NCBI GenBank assembly: GCA_964503235.1
Contig: CAZCZJ010000081.1
Location: forward strand, 1-10,635
Source of the DNA: W425 sp964503235
Lineage (GTDB): Bacteria > Chloroflexota > Dehalococcoidia > Dehalococcoidales > RBG-16-60-22
Length of the DNA stretch: 10,635 nucleotides
Direction: 5' to 3'
How positions within the stretch are numbered: position 1 is the first letter of the stretch; the number at the start of each line of letters is the position of its first letter. A model generated the notes under the pieces. It saw only the letters and a list, made by a program, of their open reading frames with translations, had not been told where the DNA came from and did not search any database. A program made the translations under genes and the position numbers. Positions 1 to 6,594 of this stretch are shown piece by piece.

Positions 1-1004
1 AAGACCACCAGTACGGCCAGCACGCCGCCGATAATGGCTTTCTCCTCGAGCTGGCTGATACTGTCATTGATAAAATCCGATTGGTCAAAGATGGTGCTAA
101 TTGTAACGCCATCGCCTAGTTCTCCCTGTAATTCCGCCAATTTGGCATTTACGGCATCAGAGGTCTCCACGGTATTGCCCAATTCCGTTTTTATTACCGA
201 AATACTTATGCTGGGATGACCATTGGTGCGGGTAATGGACGACGACGGCGGCGGGCTCTGTCTGACCGTGGCCACATCGGACAGCTTGACGCTGTCTATG
301 CCGAGAGAAGTATTTTCTATTTCACTCAGGGAAGAGTAACCGGTACCGAGGAGCCCGGCAATCTGGGCCATAGAGATGCCGTACTGGTTCATCATATCCG
401 GGTCCGGAGAAATTACTACCTGGTCTTTGTCCCCGCCCTCTGTATCAACCCGGAGCACCCCTTCGACCTGAACCAACGCGGGAACGATTTGCGTATCGGC
501 GATCTGCTTGATTCGCTCCGGCGGCAGGTCCCCGGAAAGGCTCAGATACATCAACGGCAAAATATTCATATTGATAGGAATGATTTGCGGATTTTTCGTG
601 TTGCTTCCCATCAATTCGGGGAAACTAGTGACCGCCGGTGGTAGGATGAGCTTACCGATGCTTTCGTTCAGGCTATCGGTAACCTTCTCCATATCCGTAC
701 CGTACTCGAACTCCGCCATCACCACGGATAAACCGGCGGAAGACGTGGAGGTAACATGCTTTAAACCCTGGCCGGACCATTCATCCCAGACCACTTTTTC
801 GATTGGTGCCGTCACTTCATTCACCACGGAATCCGGCGTGGCTTGAGGGTAAATCGTAACGACGGTGGTATAAGGGAAACTGATATCGGGTATTAGTTCT
901 ACCTTGAGCCCCAAGAACGCCCAGATGGAAATTCCGGCGACGACCAGCGCTAGCAGAATGGTAAAGAGTCTTCTGTGAAGTACCCATTTAGTAATATGCC
1001 ACAT
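1..1004 (-). CDS. RND-family efflux permease, N-terminal part (truncated by window edge)
   Basis: This is the first 334 codons of an inner-membrane exporter of the resistance-nodulation-division (AcrB/HAE1-like) superfamily, which pumps hydrophobic compounds using the proton gradient. I translated it by hand and found no stop up to the window edge. Visible features are a cytoplasmic start with basic residues (WVLHRR), TM1 at about residues 13-32, the family signature ELIPDISFP at 36-44, two porter-type repeats (a DS..N.AI-like segment near 110-117; PALVQVEGVLRVD at 175-187), and the start of TM2 at about 323-334. Family members are about 1000 residues long, so roughly a third is present. The ATG has an AAGGAAA ribosome site upstream. 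The gene follows the AbrB-type gene on the same strand after 61 bases, so they are probably co-transcribed. No periplasmic adaptor gene precedes it, which is unusual for Gram-negative pumps but common in lineages without a classical outer membrane. The substrate cannot be told. Confidence 0.93.
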   Translation of the reverse strand, partial: MWHITKWVLHRRLFTILLALVVAGISIWAFLGLKVELIPDISFPYTTVVTIYPQATPDSVVNEVTAPIEKVVWDEWSGQGLKHVTSTSSAGLSVVMAEFEYGTDMEKVTDSLNESIGKLILPPAVTSFPELMGSNTKNPQIIPINMNILPLMYLSLSGDLPPERIKQIADTQIVPALVQVEGVLRVDTEGGDKDQVVISPDPDMMNQYGISMAQIAGLLGTGYSSLSEIENTSLGIDSVKLSDVATVRQSPPPSSSITRTNGHPSISISVIKTELGNTVETSDAVNAKLAELQGELGDGVTISTIFDQSDFINDSISQLEEKAIIGGVLAVLVV

Positions 1005-1065
1005 AAAAATATTTTCCTTTACTCTACTTGAAATTTATTAGTGCAAATTAGGAAAGAAGGGTAGT

Positions 1066-1335
1066 CTAGGTGGGTTCATCCTTGCTGGATCTCAGTACTT
1101 CCTCAACACCACTCAGCATTCTGTTAGCGTGCGCCAGCATCTCAGCAATAGAGTCAGCTTTGACGATTAACAGACCTTCTCCCATTGGAGCGCCGAATAC
1201 CATGACCTTGGTGGAAGGGGACAGGTTCAGGTCTTTCCGTGCCTCGGCCGGGACGACTATCTGGCCCCGTTCACCGAGGGTAGTGGCTCCGTAAAACTTG
1301 GGGATACCCTCTCCCATTAAATGCTGGTGTATCAT
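1066..1335 (-). CDS. AbrB/SpoVT-type DNA-binding regulator
   Basis: An 89-residue protein with one SpoVT/AbrB swapped-hairpin domain at about residues 14-50: the pattern TTLGERGQIVVPAEARK followed by a short L-x-L-x-P segment and a hydrophobic strand (KVMVFG) is characteristic. Such proteins dimerise through this domain and bind AT-rich operator DNA as transition-state regulators or antitoxins. The remaining 40 residues form a predicted amphipathic helix of the kind seen in stand-alone regulators. No toxin gene is adjacent, so a transcriptional role is more likely than a toxin-antitoxin pair. The start is well supported by AGGAGG seven bases before the ATG. The promoter carries a strong set of repeats (see 1363-1410), which suggests autoregulation, and the RND exporter 61 bases downstream is the obvious co-regulated target. 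Confidence 0.9.
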   Translation of the reverse strand: MIHQHLMGEGIPKFYGATTLGERGQIVVPAEARKDLNLSPSTKVMVFGAPMGEGLLIVKADSIAEMLAHANRMLSGVEEVLRSSKDEPT

Positions 1336-1362
1336 AATAACCTCCTGGATTTTCCTGAAATC

Positions 1363-1410
1363 ATGTATGATATGTATGATAATACATACTTATGACATGA
1401 TATCATACAT
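1363..1410. promoter_or_regulatory. Repeat-rich operator region overlapping the abrB-type promoter
   Basis: Three copies of the 9-mer ATGTATGAT are visible: two head-to-tail (1363-1371 and 1372-1380) and one inverted (1402-1410). The first and third extend to an 11-base perfect inverted repeat (1363-1373 with 1400-1410). TATGTAT (1371-1377) also pairs with ATACATA (1382-1388) around a 4-base spacer, and ATGATATCAT (1397-1406) is a perfect palindrome covering the -10 box. AT-rich symmetric repeats of this sort over a promoter fit a repressor operator. The AbrB-type protein encoded just downstream is the likely ligand, but that link is inference. Confidence 0.65.
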
Positions 1411-1425
1411 AATAATTATTGTCAA
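1397..1425 (-). promoter_or_regulatory. Housekeeping sigma promoter of the AbrB-RND unit
   Basis: Read on the minus strand, TTGACA (1425-1420) is followed after exactly 17 bases by TATCAT (1402-1397). Transcription would start near 1390, about 55 bases ahead of the AbrB-type start codon. The -10 box lies inside a 10-base perfect palindrome, ATGATATCAT (1397-1406). Confidence 0.75.
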
Positions 1426-1439
1426 CAGGACTTTTGTAA

Positions 1440-1884
1440 GGTGGCCTGCCCTCGGGCTAAATGTGGGACACCATGTCGCGAAACGGGGCTCCTTTGGGTG
1501 CTTGCGAGTGCCATACGCCTCACGGCTGGCACATGCGCTGGTTTCCAATAGGGACGGGGCCATCAGGCGAGAATCCGGGGTTTTCAACCGTAAAATCCCT
1601 ATCGGCCTCTGAATAATCCCCAAATCGGGTCCGCAAAAAAGAGGGGCTGCGCGCGGGAAGGGGGCCCATACCGGGGGTAATTCTGGGACTGCTTGGTGCC
1701 GTATTCAGAAGTGGCCTTTAACCATCGGGTTATTGGCGCGAACTAACCAAATTACCCGCGAAATCAGATTGAGGGATTTGAGGAGGAGCCGAATAAATCC
1801 TTACTAAATTCACGAGGTGGTGTGTGATAACATTAATTCTTCAGGTGGGTAGCATCAGACAACAATGCCTTGAATGAAATGAGC
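1440..1884. other. Gene-free stretch, GC-richer than its flanks
   Basis: No credible gene is visible on either strand. The open frames here (for example 1390-1623 minus and 1298-1612 plus) lack ribosome sites, cover the abrB promoter or gene, and give low-complexity Pro/Ser/Arg-rich translations. The stretch from about 1440 to 1760 is rich in G and C runs (for example around 1640-1675), in contrast to the AT-rich promoter on its left. A weak hairpin, GGTTA/TAACC, sits at about 1727-1747. It may be a decayed element or an insertion remnant, but I see no terminal repeats or target duplications. Confidence 0.4.
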
Positions 1885-1959
1885 TGGCTCCCCGAGATGG
1901 ATTCGAACCATCAACCTAGCGGTTAACAGCCGCCCGCTCTACCGTTGAGCTACCGGGGA
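1885..1959 (-). tRNA. tRNA-Asn (anticodon GTT)
   Basis: A full cloverleaf can be drawn on the minus strand. The acceptor stem TCCCCGG pairs with TCGGGGA (one G-U). The D arm is GCTC/GAGC, the anticodon stem GGCGG/CCGCT holds the loop CTGTTAA with GTT at 1927-1925, and the T arm GATGG/CCATC has the loop TTCGAAT. The discriminator is G and CCA is encoded (1887-1885). It has its own promoter just upstream at 1983-2011. Confidence 0.96.
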
Positions 1960-1982
1960 ATGCCTTATGGGGACGCCTTAAT

Positions 1983-2011
1983 ATTATCGCTTGTCCGTAA
2001 TTGTAAGTCAA
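1983..2011 (-). promoter_or_regulatory. Promoter of tRNA-Asn
   Basis: On the minus strand TTGACT (2011-2006) is followed after 17 bases by GATAAT (1988-1983). The expected start near 1976 leaves a 5' leader of about 17 bases before the tRNA. Confidence 0.7.
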
Positions 2012-2043
2012 GCTCTGTAAGGCTATTATCAAGCTCACAAAGC

Positions 2044-2052
2044 TGGTATAAT
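2044..2052 (+). promoter_or_regulatory. Extended -10 promoter of the rhomboid gene
   Basis: TGG-TATAAT forms a perfect -10 box with the TGn extension, and the expected start is near 2059. No good -35 hexamer is found at 16-18 bases, as is typical for extended -10 promoters. It lies about 37 bases ahead of the rhomboid start codon. Confidence 0.6.
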
Positions 2053-2088
2053 ATAGATATACACTGGTAACCGGTTGAGAGGTATTTA

Positions 2089-2775
2089 TTGCCGTTAAAC
2101 GATAGAGACTATATGAGGCGTTCTCCCCAGAGGTGGGAATCGGGGAGCGGACGGACTAGAGGCTATTTCAGTTTTAACATAAATCCCGTATGGGCTATCA
2201 TCATTGCCAATCTCGTACTTTACATCGCTATGCTGTTTGCCGGCACCGGTAGATATCCTCTCGGTGATTTCTTTTACACTAATACAGATAAATTCACCTA
2301 TTACCTGGGTTTAATTCCGTATTACTTTGTTGAGAGACCCTGGACTATCCTCACTGCCATGTTTATCCATGCCGGTTTCTGGCACCTCTTCTTTAACATG
2401 ATTATCCTGTTTTTCTTCGGTTCCTATCTATCCCGGTTGGTTGGTAATAGCTGGTTTGCCATCGTTTATTTTATCGGCGGGATAGTGGGCAACCTGCTGT
2501 TCTACTTACTGGGAGACACTTTCTCGATAGCCGTGGGTGCCTCGGGGGCGGTATATGCCGTGGCGGGTGCCCTGGTGGTGTTGGTACCTAACCTGAGAGT
2601 ATATCTGTATTTTCTCTTTCCAATGCCTCTCTGGGTTGTGGTCCTCATCTTCTTTGTCCTGTGGTCCATACCAGGTGTCATTTCCGGTATTGCCTGGCAG
2701 GCGCATGTCGGTGGACTGGTTGTAGGCCTTATAGCCGGCTATTTCTTCAGAAGGAAACGGATGGCTATCTATTAG
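2089..2775 (+). CDS. Rhomboid-family intramembrane serine protease
   Basis: A 228-residue polytopic membrane protein that cleaves single-pass membrane substrates within the bilayer. The rhomboid core is clear: the loop/TM2 motif with H94, H99 and N103 (HAGFWHLFFN), the GASG motif with the catalytic serine at 152 and a small-residue helix after it, and the catalytic histidine at 206 in AHVGG. About six helices can be drawn (34-52, 86-110, 120-140, 148-166, 172-196, 203-220), preceded by a short charged cytoplasmic tail and ended by a basic RRKR segment, so it is a minimal bacterial six-helix form. The start is TTG with GAGAGG 6 bases upstream; an in-frame ATG at 2113 (codon 9) is a possible alternative but has a poorer ribosome site. 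It stands alone between tRNA genes with its own extended -10 promoter. The substrate is unknown. Confidence 0.93.
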   Translation: MPLNDRDYMRRSPQRWESGSGRTRGYFSFNINPVWAIIIANLVLYIAMLFAGTGRYPLGDFFYTNTDKFTYYLGLIPYYFVERPWTILTAMFIHAGFWHLFFNMIILFFFGSYLSRLVGNSWFAIVYFIGGIVGNLLFYLLGDTFSIAVGASGAVYAVAGALVVLVPNLRVYLYFLFPMPLWVVVLIFFVLWSIPGVISGIAWQAHVGGLVVGLIAGYFFRRKRMAIY

Positions 2776-2805
2776 GAAAAACGAGTGTATTAGTACACCT
2801 GCAAC

Positions 2806-2834
2806 TTGACTTTTACATATACCGTTTCTATAAT
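2806..2834 (+). promoter_or_regulatory. Promoter of the tRNA-Thr/tRNA-Tyr unit
   Basis: TTGACT (2806-2811), a 17-base spacer and a perfect TATAAT (2829-2834). Transcription would start near 2841, about 34 bases ahead of tRNA-Thr. Confidence 0.8.
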
Positions 2835-2874
2835 ACTTAAGTTACCCCTTTTAAAGATATCTATATGTATTGGC

Positions 2875-2947
2875 GCCCGAGTGGCGCAATGGAAGCGCAA
2901 CCGACTTGTAATCGGTAGGTTGAAGGGTTCGAATCCCTCCTCGGGCT
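2875..2947 (+). tRNA. tRNA-Thr (anticodon TGT)
   Basis: The acceptor stem GCCCGAG/CTCGGGC is perfect. The D arm is GCGC/GCGC, the anticodon stem ACCGA/TCGGT holds the loop CTTGTAA with TGT at 2907-2909, and the T loop is TTCGAAT. The T stem AAGGG/CCCTC has one A-C mismatch at its base. The discriminator is T and no CCA is encoded (GGG follows), unlike the other two tRNAs here. Confidence 0.95.
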
Positions 2948-2972
2948 GGGTTTGAAGTGGTAGACCGGGCTG

Positions 2973-3059
2973 GGAGGGGTGCCGGAGTGGTTAATCGGAG
3001 CAGACTGTAAATCTGCCGCCCTAAGGGCTACGCAGGTTCGAATCCTGCCCCCTCCACCA
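2973..3059 (+). tRNA. tRNA-Tyr (anticodon GTA)
   Basis: A class II tRNA with a long variable arm. The acceptor stem GGAGGGG/CCCCTCC is perfect, the anticodon stem GCAGA/TCTGC holds the loop CTGTAAA with GTA at 3007-3009, the variable arm is at about 3016-3032, and the T arm GCAGG/CCTGC has the loop TTCGAAT. The discriminator is A and CCA is encoded. It follows tRNA-Thr after 25 bases in the same transcript. The order Thr(TGT)-Tyr(GTA) is also that of the E. coli thrU-tyrU cluster, but no Gly tRNA or tuf gene follows here. Confidence 0.96.
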
Positions 3060-3356
3060 TAAGATAAATATAACGGTAAAAGGTAGAACTATAGACCAAT
3101 AGACACTATCAACCGTCACCGCGAAAATATACGGAGAAAGCTTAAAATAAATAACGATAATGTGAATCTTGCTACGTACCTGCAATCAAGTATGTGGGAA
3201 GAAGAAGTATAATACTTAAAGAGCTTCACTCATCTATTTGAATGTAAAAAAATATGTAAAGCTAAATCTAGAGAAGTGATACTAGATTAAAAATCTATCT
3301 TTGATCCTGCACGGCTTACTTATCCAACCATAATAGTAATAATTCTAATGTCTGAA
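3060..3356. other. AT-rich intergenic region with short inverted repeats
   Basis: No gene is visible. There are small symmetric elements: AAGTAT-a-ATACTT (3205-3217), and a three-arm set AATCTAG (3265-3271), CTAGATT (3282-3288) and AATCTA (3292-3297) in which the middle arm can pair with either neighbour. These could help end the tRNA transcript or the converging small membrane gene, but no classic stem followed by a T run is seen. Confidence 0.3.
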
Positions 3357-3560
3357 TTATTGTGGATAAAAAATCTGAGGGTGAAACGCCAGGTATACCA
3401 GAGAACCGAAGCAGGGAATAAATATAATCACTATTGCCCACGGTGCCTTGTGCCCGCCGAAGGCTTTCTTTTTCGACGCTAAATCATGCAGCATAATACC
3501 AGCTAATATCCAGTGGGCAATTCCAAAAAGGACTATTCTTATTACCCATTCCAGGTCCAT
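3357..3560 (-). CDS. Small two-helix membrane protein, PLDc_N-like
   Basis: A 67-residue protein with helices at about 4-24 and 40-58 joined by a basic loop (DLASKKKAFGGHK). The W-A-I-V-I-I-F-I-P-x-x-G-S-L-V-Y-L pattern at 41-57 is typical of the PLDc_N (phospholipase D-nuclease N-terminal) family. That family consists mainly of short membrane proteins without the nuclease domain; their role is not known. The ribosome site is weak (GTGAG). It lies 71 bases downstream of the PAS protein gene on the same strand and could be the last gene of that operon or a separate unit. Confidence 0.8.
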   Translation of the reverse strand: MDLEWVIRIVLFGIAHWILAGIMLHDLASKKKAFGGHKAPWAIVIIFIPCFGSLVYLAFHPQIFYPQ

Positions 3561-3631
3561 AAATTACTCACACAAGATAAAATCTATTGAATTATATACC
3601 ATAAAAGGATTTTAGAGAATTTATTTGATAC

Positions 3632-4369
3632 TCAATTCTTCTCTGGAGAGGACGTGTATTTCATGATGTCTCTGAACACGGATATCTGACACATAGTACC
3701 ATCGGTATCAACATAGGGGGCGGCAACGACTTCATAACTTTTCCCATCCGGAAAGTCGCATTGCCACTTTTCGATTTTTCCCTTTGTAATAACATCCAAT
3801 ATCCGGCATTCCGGCGTACACGGGATTTCATGTTTATATAGGTGTTGATAGCAGGTGAAGCCCGTGCCCTCGCCAAAGGCATCTACCATTTTAGAATTCA
3901 TATATCGAATCGTGTAATCAGGTCCGGTAATAAGAACGCCGTCTGCCATTCCATCCAGGATTTTTAAAAGCTTATTCTTTTCGCTGGTTATTGAGATTTC
4001 CAGTTGCTGTGCTCTTTCGGATTGATTTCGTACGATGCCAACGAGCGTCCCAATTACACCGGCAAAGACGACAAACATCACCATCCTCAGTAATGGGTCT
4101 GGATAAGGAGAGATGAAAAAGGCACGGGGTAGGAAAATAATAAAGCTAATCAGGGTTACGATTACGGCACCTTTTACCCTGGCGGTGTAGCCAGCATAGA
4201 CAATAGGTGCCAGAAAGAGTAGCCGGTGTACATCGTGGATGCCGTAAAAGAAGTCGTTACGCAGGGCATTCCAGGCTGTCCAGTCTATCAACTCTCCGAA
4301 ATAATAGAACAGGCTACAAAATCCCAGGAGCAAGAATATGATTAATGGTCTTAAGTATACTCTATCCAT
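3632..4369 (-). CDS. Membrane PAS-domain sensor protein without kinase domain
   Basis: A 245-residue protein. Residues 1-115 form about four membrane helices (8-24, 48-62, 68-86, 95-113); a short linker or coiled coil (115-132) leads to one PAS domain (about 130-240) beginning KLLKILDGMADGVLIT. The PAS fold carries C173, C184 and C188 in a C-x10-C-x3-C arrangement, plus C204 and C227, so a metal, haem or redox cysteine cofactor is possible. Nothing follows the PAS domain except a short tail: no HisKA, GGDEF or other output domain is present. Columns 48-90 align without a gap with residues 59-101 of the histidine kinase at 8950-10074 (about 20 identities, including LAPIV-x-AG and LPRA-x-F-x-S). 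The start overlaps the previous gene by 8 bases, with AAGG 9 bases upstream. It probably senses a signal and passes it by protein contact to the kinase or the redox complex; this is inference. Confidence 0.85.
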   Translation of the reverse strand: MDRVYLRPLIIFLLLGFCSLFYYFGELIDWTAWNALRNDFFYGIHDVHRLLFLAPIVYAGYTARVKGAVIVTLISFIIFLPRAFFISPYPDPLLRMVMFVVFAGVIGTLVGIVRNQSERAQQLEISITSEKNKLLKILDGMADGVLITGPDYTIRYMNSKMVDAFGEGTGFTCYQHLYKHEIPCTPECRILDVITKGKIEKWQCDFPDGKSYEVVAAPYVDTDGTMCQISVFRDIMKYTSSPEKN

Positions 4370-4550
4370 CTCGTTCTACCTTCTGTAATCTAGTCGGTTT
4401 ACGATTACCAGTACCTGGGCGCCACCTTACCCCCTTCGTATCTAATTCAAAGTAAATATCCGGATGATTAGGGATTACAAGCTTGCGTATATTGCCAGAA
4501 GCATAAACAATCCCATTAGCAAATTGACATACCTCTTTCCACCTTTTCAT
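4362..4550 (-). CDS. Small unrecognised protein in the redox operon (62 aa)
   Basis: I do not recognise this protein. Its start codon overlaps the stop of the HybB-type gene (TAATG), a GAGGTG ribosome site lies 8 bases upstream inside that gene, and its end overlaps the PAS gene start by 8 bases; this coupling argues that it is real. It is soluble and basic, starting MKRWKEVCQFANG, with a central segment (about 25-45) rich in proline, aromatic and charged residues (IPNHPDIYFELD, then RWRPGTG) that looks like a small beta-rich domain. A single cysteine is present at position 8. A longer in-frame open stretch up to 4853 is only a shadow of the HybB-type gene. A role as an assembly or regulatory partner of the membrane complex is a guess from position only. 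Confidence 0.65.
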   Translation of the reverse strand: MKRWKEVCQFANGIVYASGNIRKLVIPNHPDIYFELDTKGVRWRPGTGNRKPTRLQKVERDG

Positions 4551-5713
4551 TATGCCTTCACCTCGGCTGTCTCTTCGTGTTGTATAATCGGCAGAAACCG
4601 GTAGGCCAGCCAGACGACCAGTAGAGCATCGGCAACAAGACCTATCGATACAGCGAACTCCATCCAGTGAGGGAAGTAAATATAGCCCGGTCGCATCCCC
4701 AGTGCCAGCATACTCACGTTGAAGCGGTTGAACATCAGCCCGATGATGACCAGGATTGATGTCACGAATACAGCATTGCGACTTCGCCTGACATCCGGTA
4801 ATGAAAAAAGGATAATGGGTAGAATAACGCCGATTATTATCTCTCCCCACCACAGCAGGTTATACGGGTACGCGGTAAAGATTAGTCCTATTTCTCCTAC
4901 CGCCATCAGTTCAAACAATTTCAACAGGAGGTAAAGACCCAGGATGTATGGAATGACTTTAGCCAGACCACCCAGTATGTCGATGTCTAGCTTGTGGCCA
5001 AATATTCTGGTACTTAAGGTCGACTCGAAGATAACCATGGCCGGACCTACAGCAATAGCTGACAGGAGAAAGAGAACCGGTAGTATCGGGGAATACCACA
5101 GTGCATGTAATGCCGTGGGCATCATCAGCAGCATCGAACCCAGCGAGGACTGGTGTAATGTGGAAAGAACAACACCGGCGATTACCAGAGGAATCTGTAT
5201 CGTCCTGATAATCCTCCAGGGGACTCGCCAGTTTATACGTTTCACAACCGGGAGGTTACTCCTGTTGAGACCTTCAAAGACTACCGGGCTGAACTCCAGG
5301 GCAAGCACGAGGGTATACGTCATGACACACATACCTACCTCGAATAGAGGAGAGTGGACATTCCAGTTTATCATGATGTGCCAGATGTACCAGGGCTGCC
5401 CCAGGTCCACCAGCAGAGCTAGTATTACCAGCGTGTACCCGAGAAAGGCAGTGAGAATTGCCGGTCTGACGACCGTATGATATTTTTCCAACCGAAAAAT
5501 ATAGACGGCGCCAGCCAGAGTGAAACCACCGGCGGCCAGGGCGACACCGCAGTACAGGTCGAAGCTTATCCACAGTCCCCAGGGACGGCCGTCACTCAAA
5601 TTACTTATGGCTCCCAGCCCGTTGATAAAACGATAAATCATTACCGCCAGACCGAGAACCACCAGGGCGCTTAAAATAGAGGTACCAATGGGAAACGAAC
5701 GCTTTTTCTGCAT
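4550..5713 (-). CDS. HybB/NrfD-type integral membrane subunit of a redox complex
   Basis: A 387-residue membrane protein with about ten helices (roughly 10-30, 55-75, 85-105, 122-142, 170-188, 205-228, 250-272, 285-305, 315-335, 350-373). It belongs to the NrfD/PsrC superfamily and is closest in style to HybB of hydrogenase-2: the segments PWGLWISFD (44-52), LHQSSLGSM (186-194), LWYSPILP-x-LFLLSA (205-219) and the late PHW-x-E (348-352) are typical. Such subunits exchange electrons between a quinone pool and an attached iron-sulfur subunit and may couple this to proton movement. The start overlaps the stop of the Tat-exported ferredoxin-type gene by one base (TAATG), so the two are translationally coupled and their products almost surely form a pair. 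No hydrogenase or other catalytic subunit is found in the window. Confidence 0.92.
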   Translation of the reverse strand: MQKKRSFPIGTSILSALVVLGLAVMIYRFINGLGAISNLSDGRPWGLWISFDLYCGVALAAGGFTLAGAVYIFRLEKYHTVVRPAILTAFLGYTLVILALLVDLGQPWYIWHIMINWNVHSPLFEVGMCVMTYTLVLALEFSPVVFEGLNRSNLPVVKRINWRVPWRIIRTIQIPLVIAGVVLSTLHQSSLGSMLLMMPTALHALWYSPILPVLFLLSAIAVGPAMVIFESTLSTRIFGHKLDIDILGGLAKVIPYILGLYLLLKLFELMAVGEIGLIFTAYPYNLLWWGEIIIGVILPIILFSLPDVRRSRNAVFVTSILVIIGLMFNRFNVSMLALGMRPGYIYFPHWMEFAVSIGLVADALLVVWLAYRFLPIIQHEETAEVKA

Positions 5714-6594
5714 TATCCTGACGCCTCTTTCTTATTGGTTTTAATTTGGCTCATTTTGTCACGCCGTTTATAGAACCAGTAAATCCCCGCCATAGTTGCC
5801 GCCACTCCCAGCAGTACCGGTGGTACGGCACCCATGGCACGCTGGGTATTCACGGTTACTGGCTCCGAATCAAGGGAGGGAAAGCCCATCTTATCGATAG
5901 GAAATCCGGTGATGTACAGCCAAGACGTGCCCCCCGCCTCCTTCTCCCCGTAGACATGGTCTACGTATTTTTTTGGGGCGCCGGCGATGCGCTCCTTGGC
6001 CTCGGCCAGCAGCTCGTCACGATTACCGAACTTGAGAGCGCCATTAGGACAGGCGTCAACACAGGACGGCGCCAGTCCCTCCGCCAGACGGTCGGCACAG
6101 AAGTCGCATTTGCGAACCCAGGGGGTAGGGTCTTCCCATTCAAAATCCGGTACACCGAAAGGGCAGGCCACCATGCAGTAACGGCAGCCAAAACATTTGT
6201 TTGCATCATAAATAACCGGACCTTCAGCTGTTTTTTGCAGGGCTCCCACCGGGCAGGCGGTAACGCAGGCAGGATACACGCAGTGCATGCACTGGCGCTT
6301 GGCATACAGCCATTGATTCCCCTCCTGCCTCGTCGCCAGCGTCGTCCAGACATCGGAGTTCAGCTCGGGGGGATTCTCGGGGTCGGGCTGGATTGTCTCC
6401 GGCAAATGGTGGCTATGCTTACAGGCAGCGTAGCACCACCAGCAGCCGACGCACTTGGTGGTGTCCACCAGTACCCCCCAGCTCGATTGGCTAGGAGAAT
6501 CATGAGCGTAAGCCTGCTTCGGAGAACCCAGTAATAGCAGTCCGGTTGTTCCCACCGAGACCTTGAGGAAGTCTCTCCGATTCAGCTTCATCAT
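5713..6594 (-). CDS. Tat-exported four-cluster ferredoxin-type subunit (HybA-like)
   Basis: A 293-residue electron-transfer protein. It starts with a twin-arginine signal (NRRDFLK at 5-11, hydrophobic stretch to about 23, likely cleavage after AYA at 30). Four [4Fe-4S] cysteine groups follow: C48/51/54/58, C102/105/110/114, C134/137/140/144 and C163/166/178/182. One membrane helix near the C-terminus (about 253-275) ends in KRRDK, so the clusters face outside and the protein is anchored. Length, cluster pattern and C-terminal anchor match the HybA/FdnH family, which carries electrons between a catalytic subunit and a membrane quinone subunit. Its start overlaps the preceding gene by four bases (ATGA), with GGAG 8 bases upstream, and its stop overlaps the HybB-type start. 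It is a tandem paralogue of the protein encoded at 6591-7409. Confidence 0.93.
   Translation of the reverse strand: MMKLNRRDFLKVSVGTTGLLLLGSPKQAYAHDSPSQSSWGVLVDTTKCVGCWWCYAACKHSHHLPETIQPDPENPPELNSDVWTTLATRQEGNQWLYAKRQCMHCVYPACVTACPVGALQKTAEGPVIYDANKCFGCRYCMVACPFGVPDFEWEDPTPWVRKCDFCADRLAEGLAPSCVDACPNGALKFGNRDELLAEAKERIAGAPKKYVDHVYGEKEAGGTSWLYITGFPIDKMGFPSLDSEPVTVNTQRAMGAVPPVLLGVAATMAGIYWFYKRRDKMSQIKTNKKEASG

Noticed and set aside
216..846. Two open frames on the plus strand opposite the RND permease
   Set aside because: The minus-strand frame is continuous over 334 codons with clear RND motifs; the plus-strand frames are shadows.
1066..1335. Toxin-antitoxin module reading of the AbrB-type gene
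   Set aside because: No small toxin gene (such as a PIN-domain or MazF-type gene) lies beside it; the downstream partner is an RND permease.
1298..1623. 104-codon plus-strand and 77-codon minus-strand frames around the abrB promoter
   Set aside because: The plus-strand frame starts inside the AbrB-type gene and crosses its promoter; the minus-strand frame ends in the operator repeats. Neither has a ribosome site or a protein-like composition.
2785..2798. GTGTA-TTAG-TACAC hairpin after the rhomboid gene as a terminator
   Set aside because: The stem is only 5 base pairs and no T run follows; it also lies directly ahead of the tRNA promoter. Too weak to call.
4553..4853. In-frame upstream extension of the 62-residue ORF (163 codons in total)
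   Set aside because: The extension lies wholly inside the HybB-type gene in another frame; the ATG at 4550 has its own ribosome site and overlaps the HybB-type stop.
5746..6534. 262-codon open frame on the plus strand
   Set aside because: It lies exactly antisense to the Tat ferredoxin-type gene, whose cysteine motifs and signal peptide are unambiguous; the plus-strand translation has no recognisable motif and no ribosome site.
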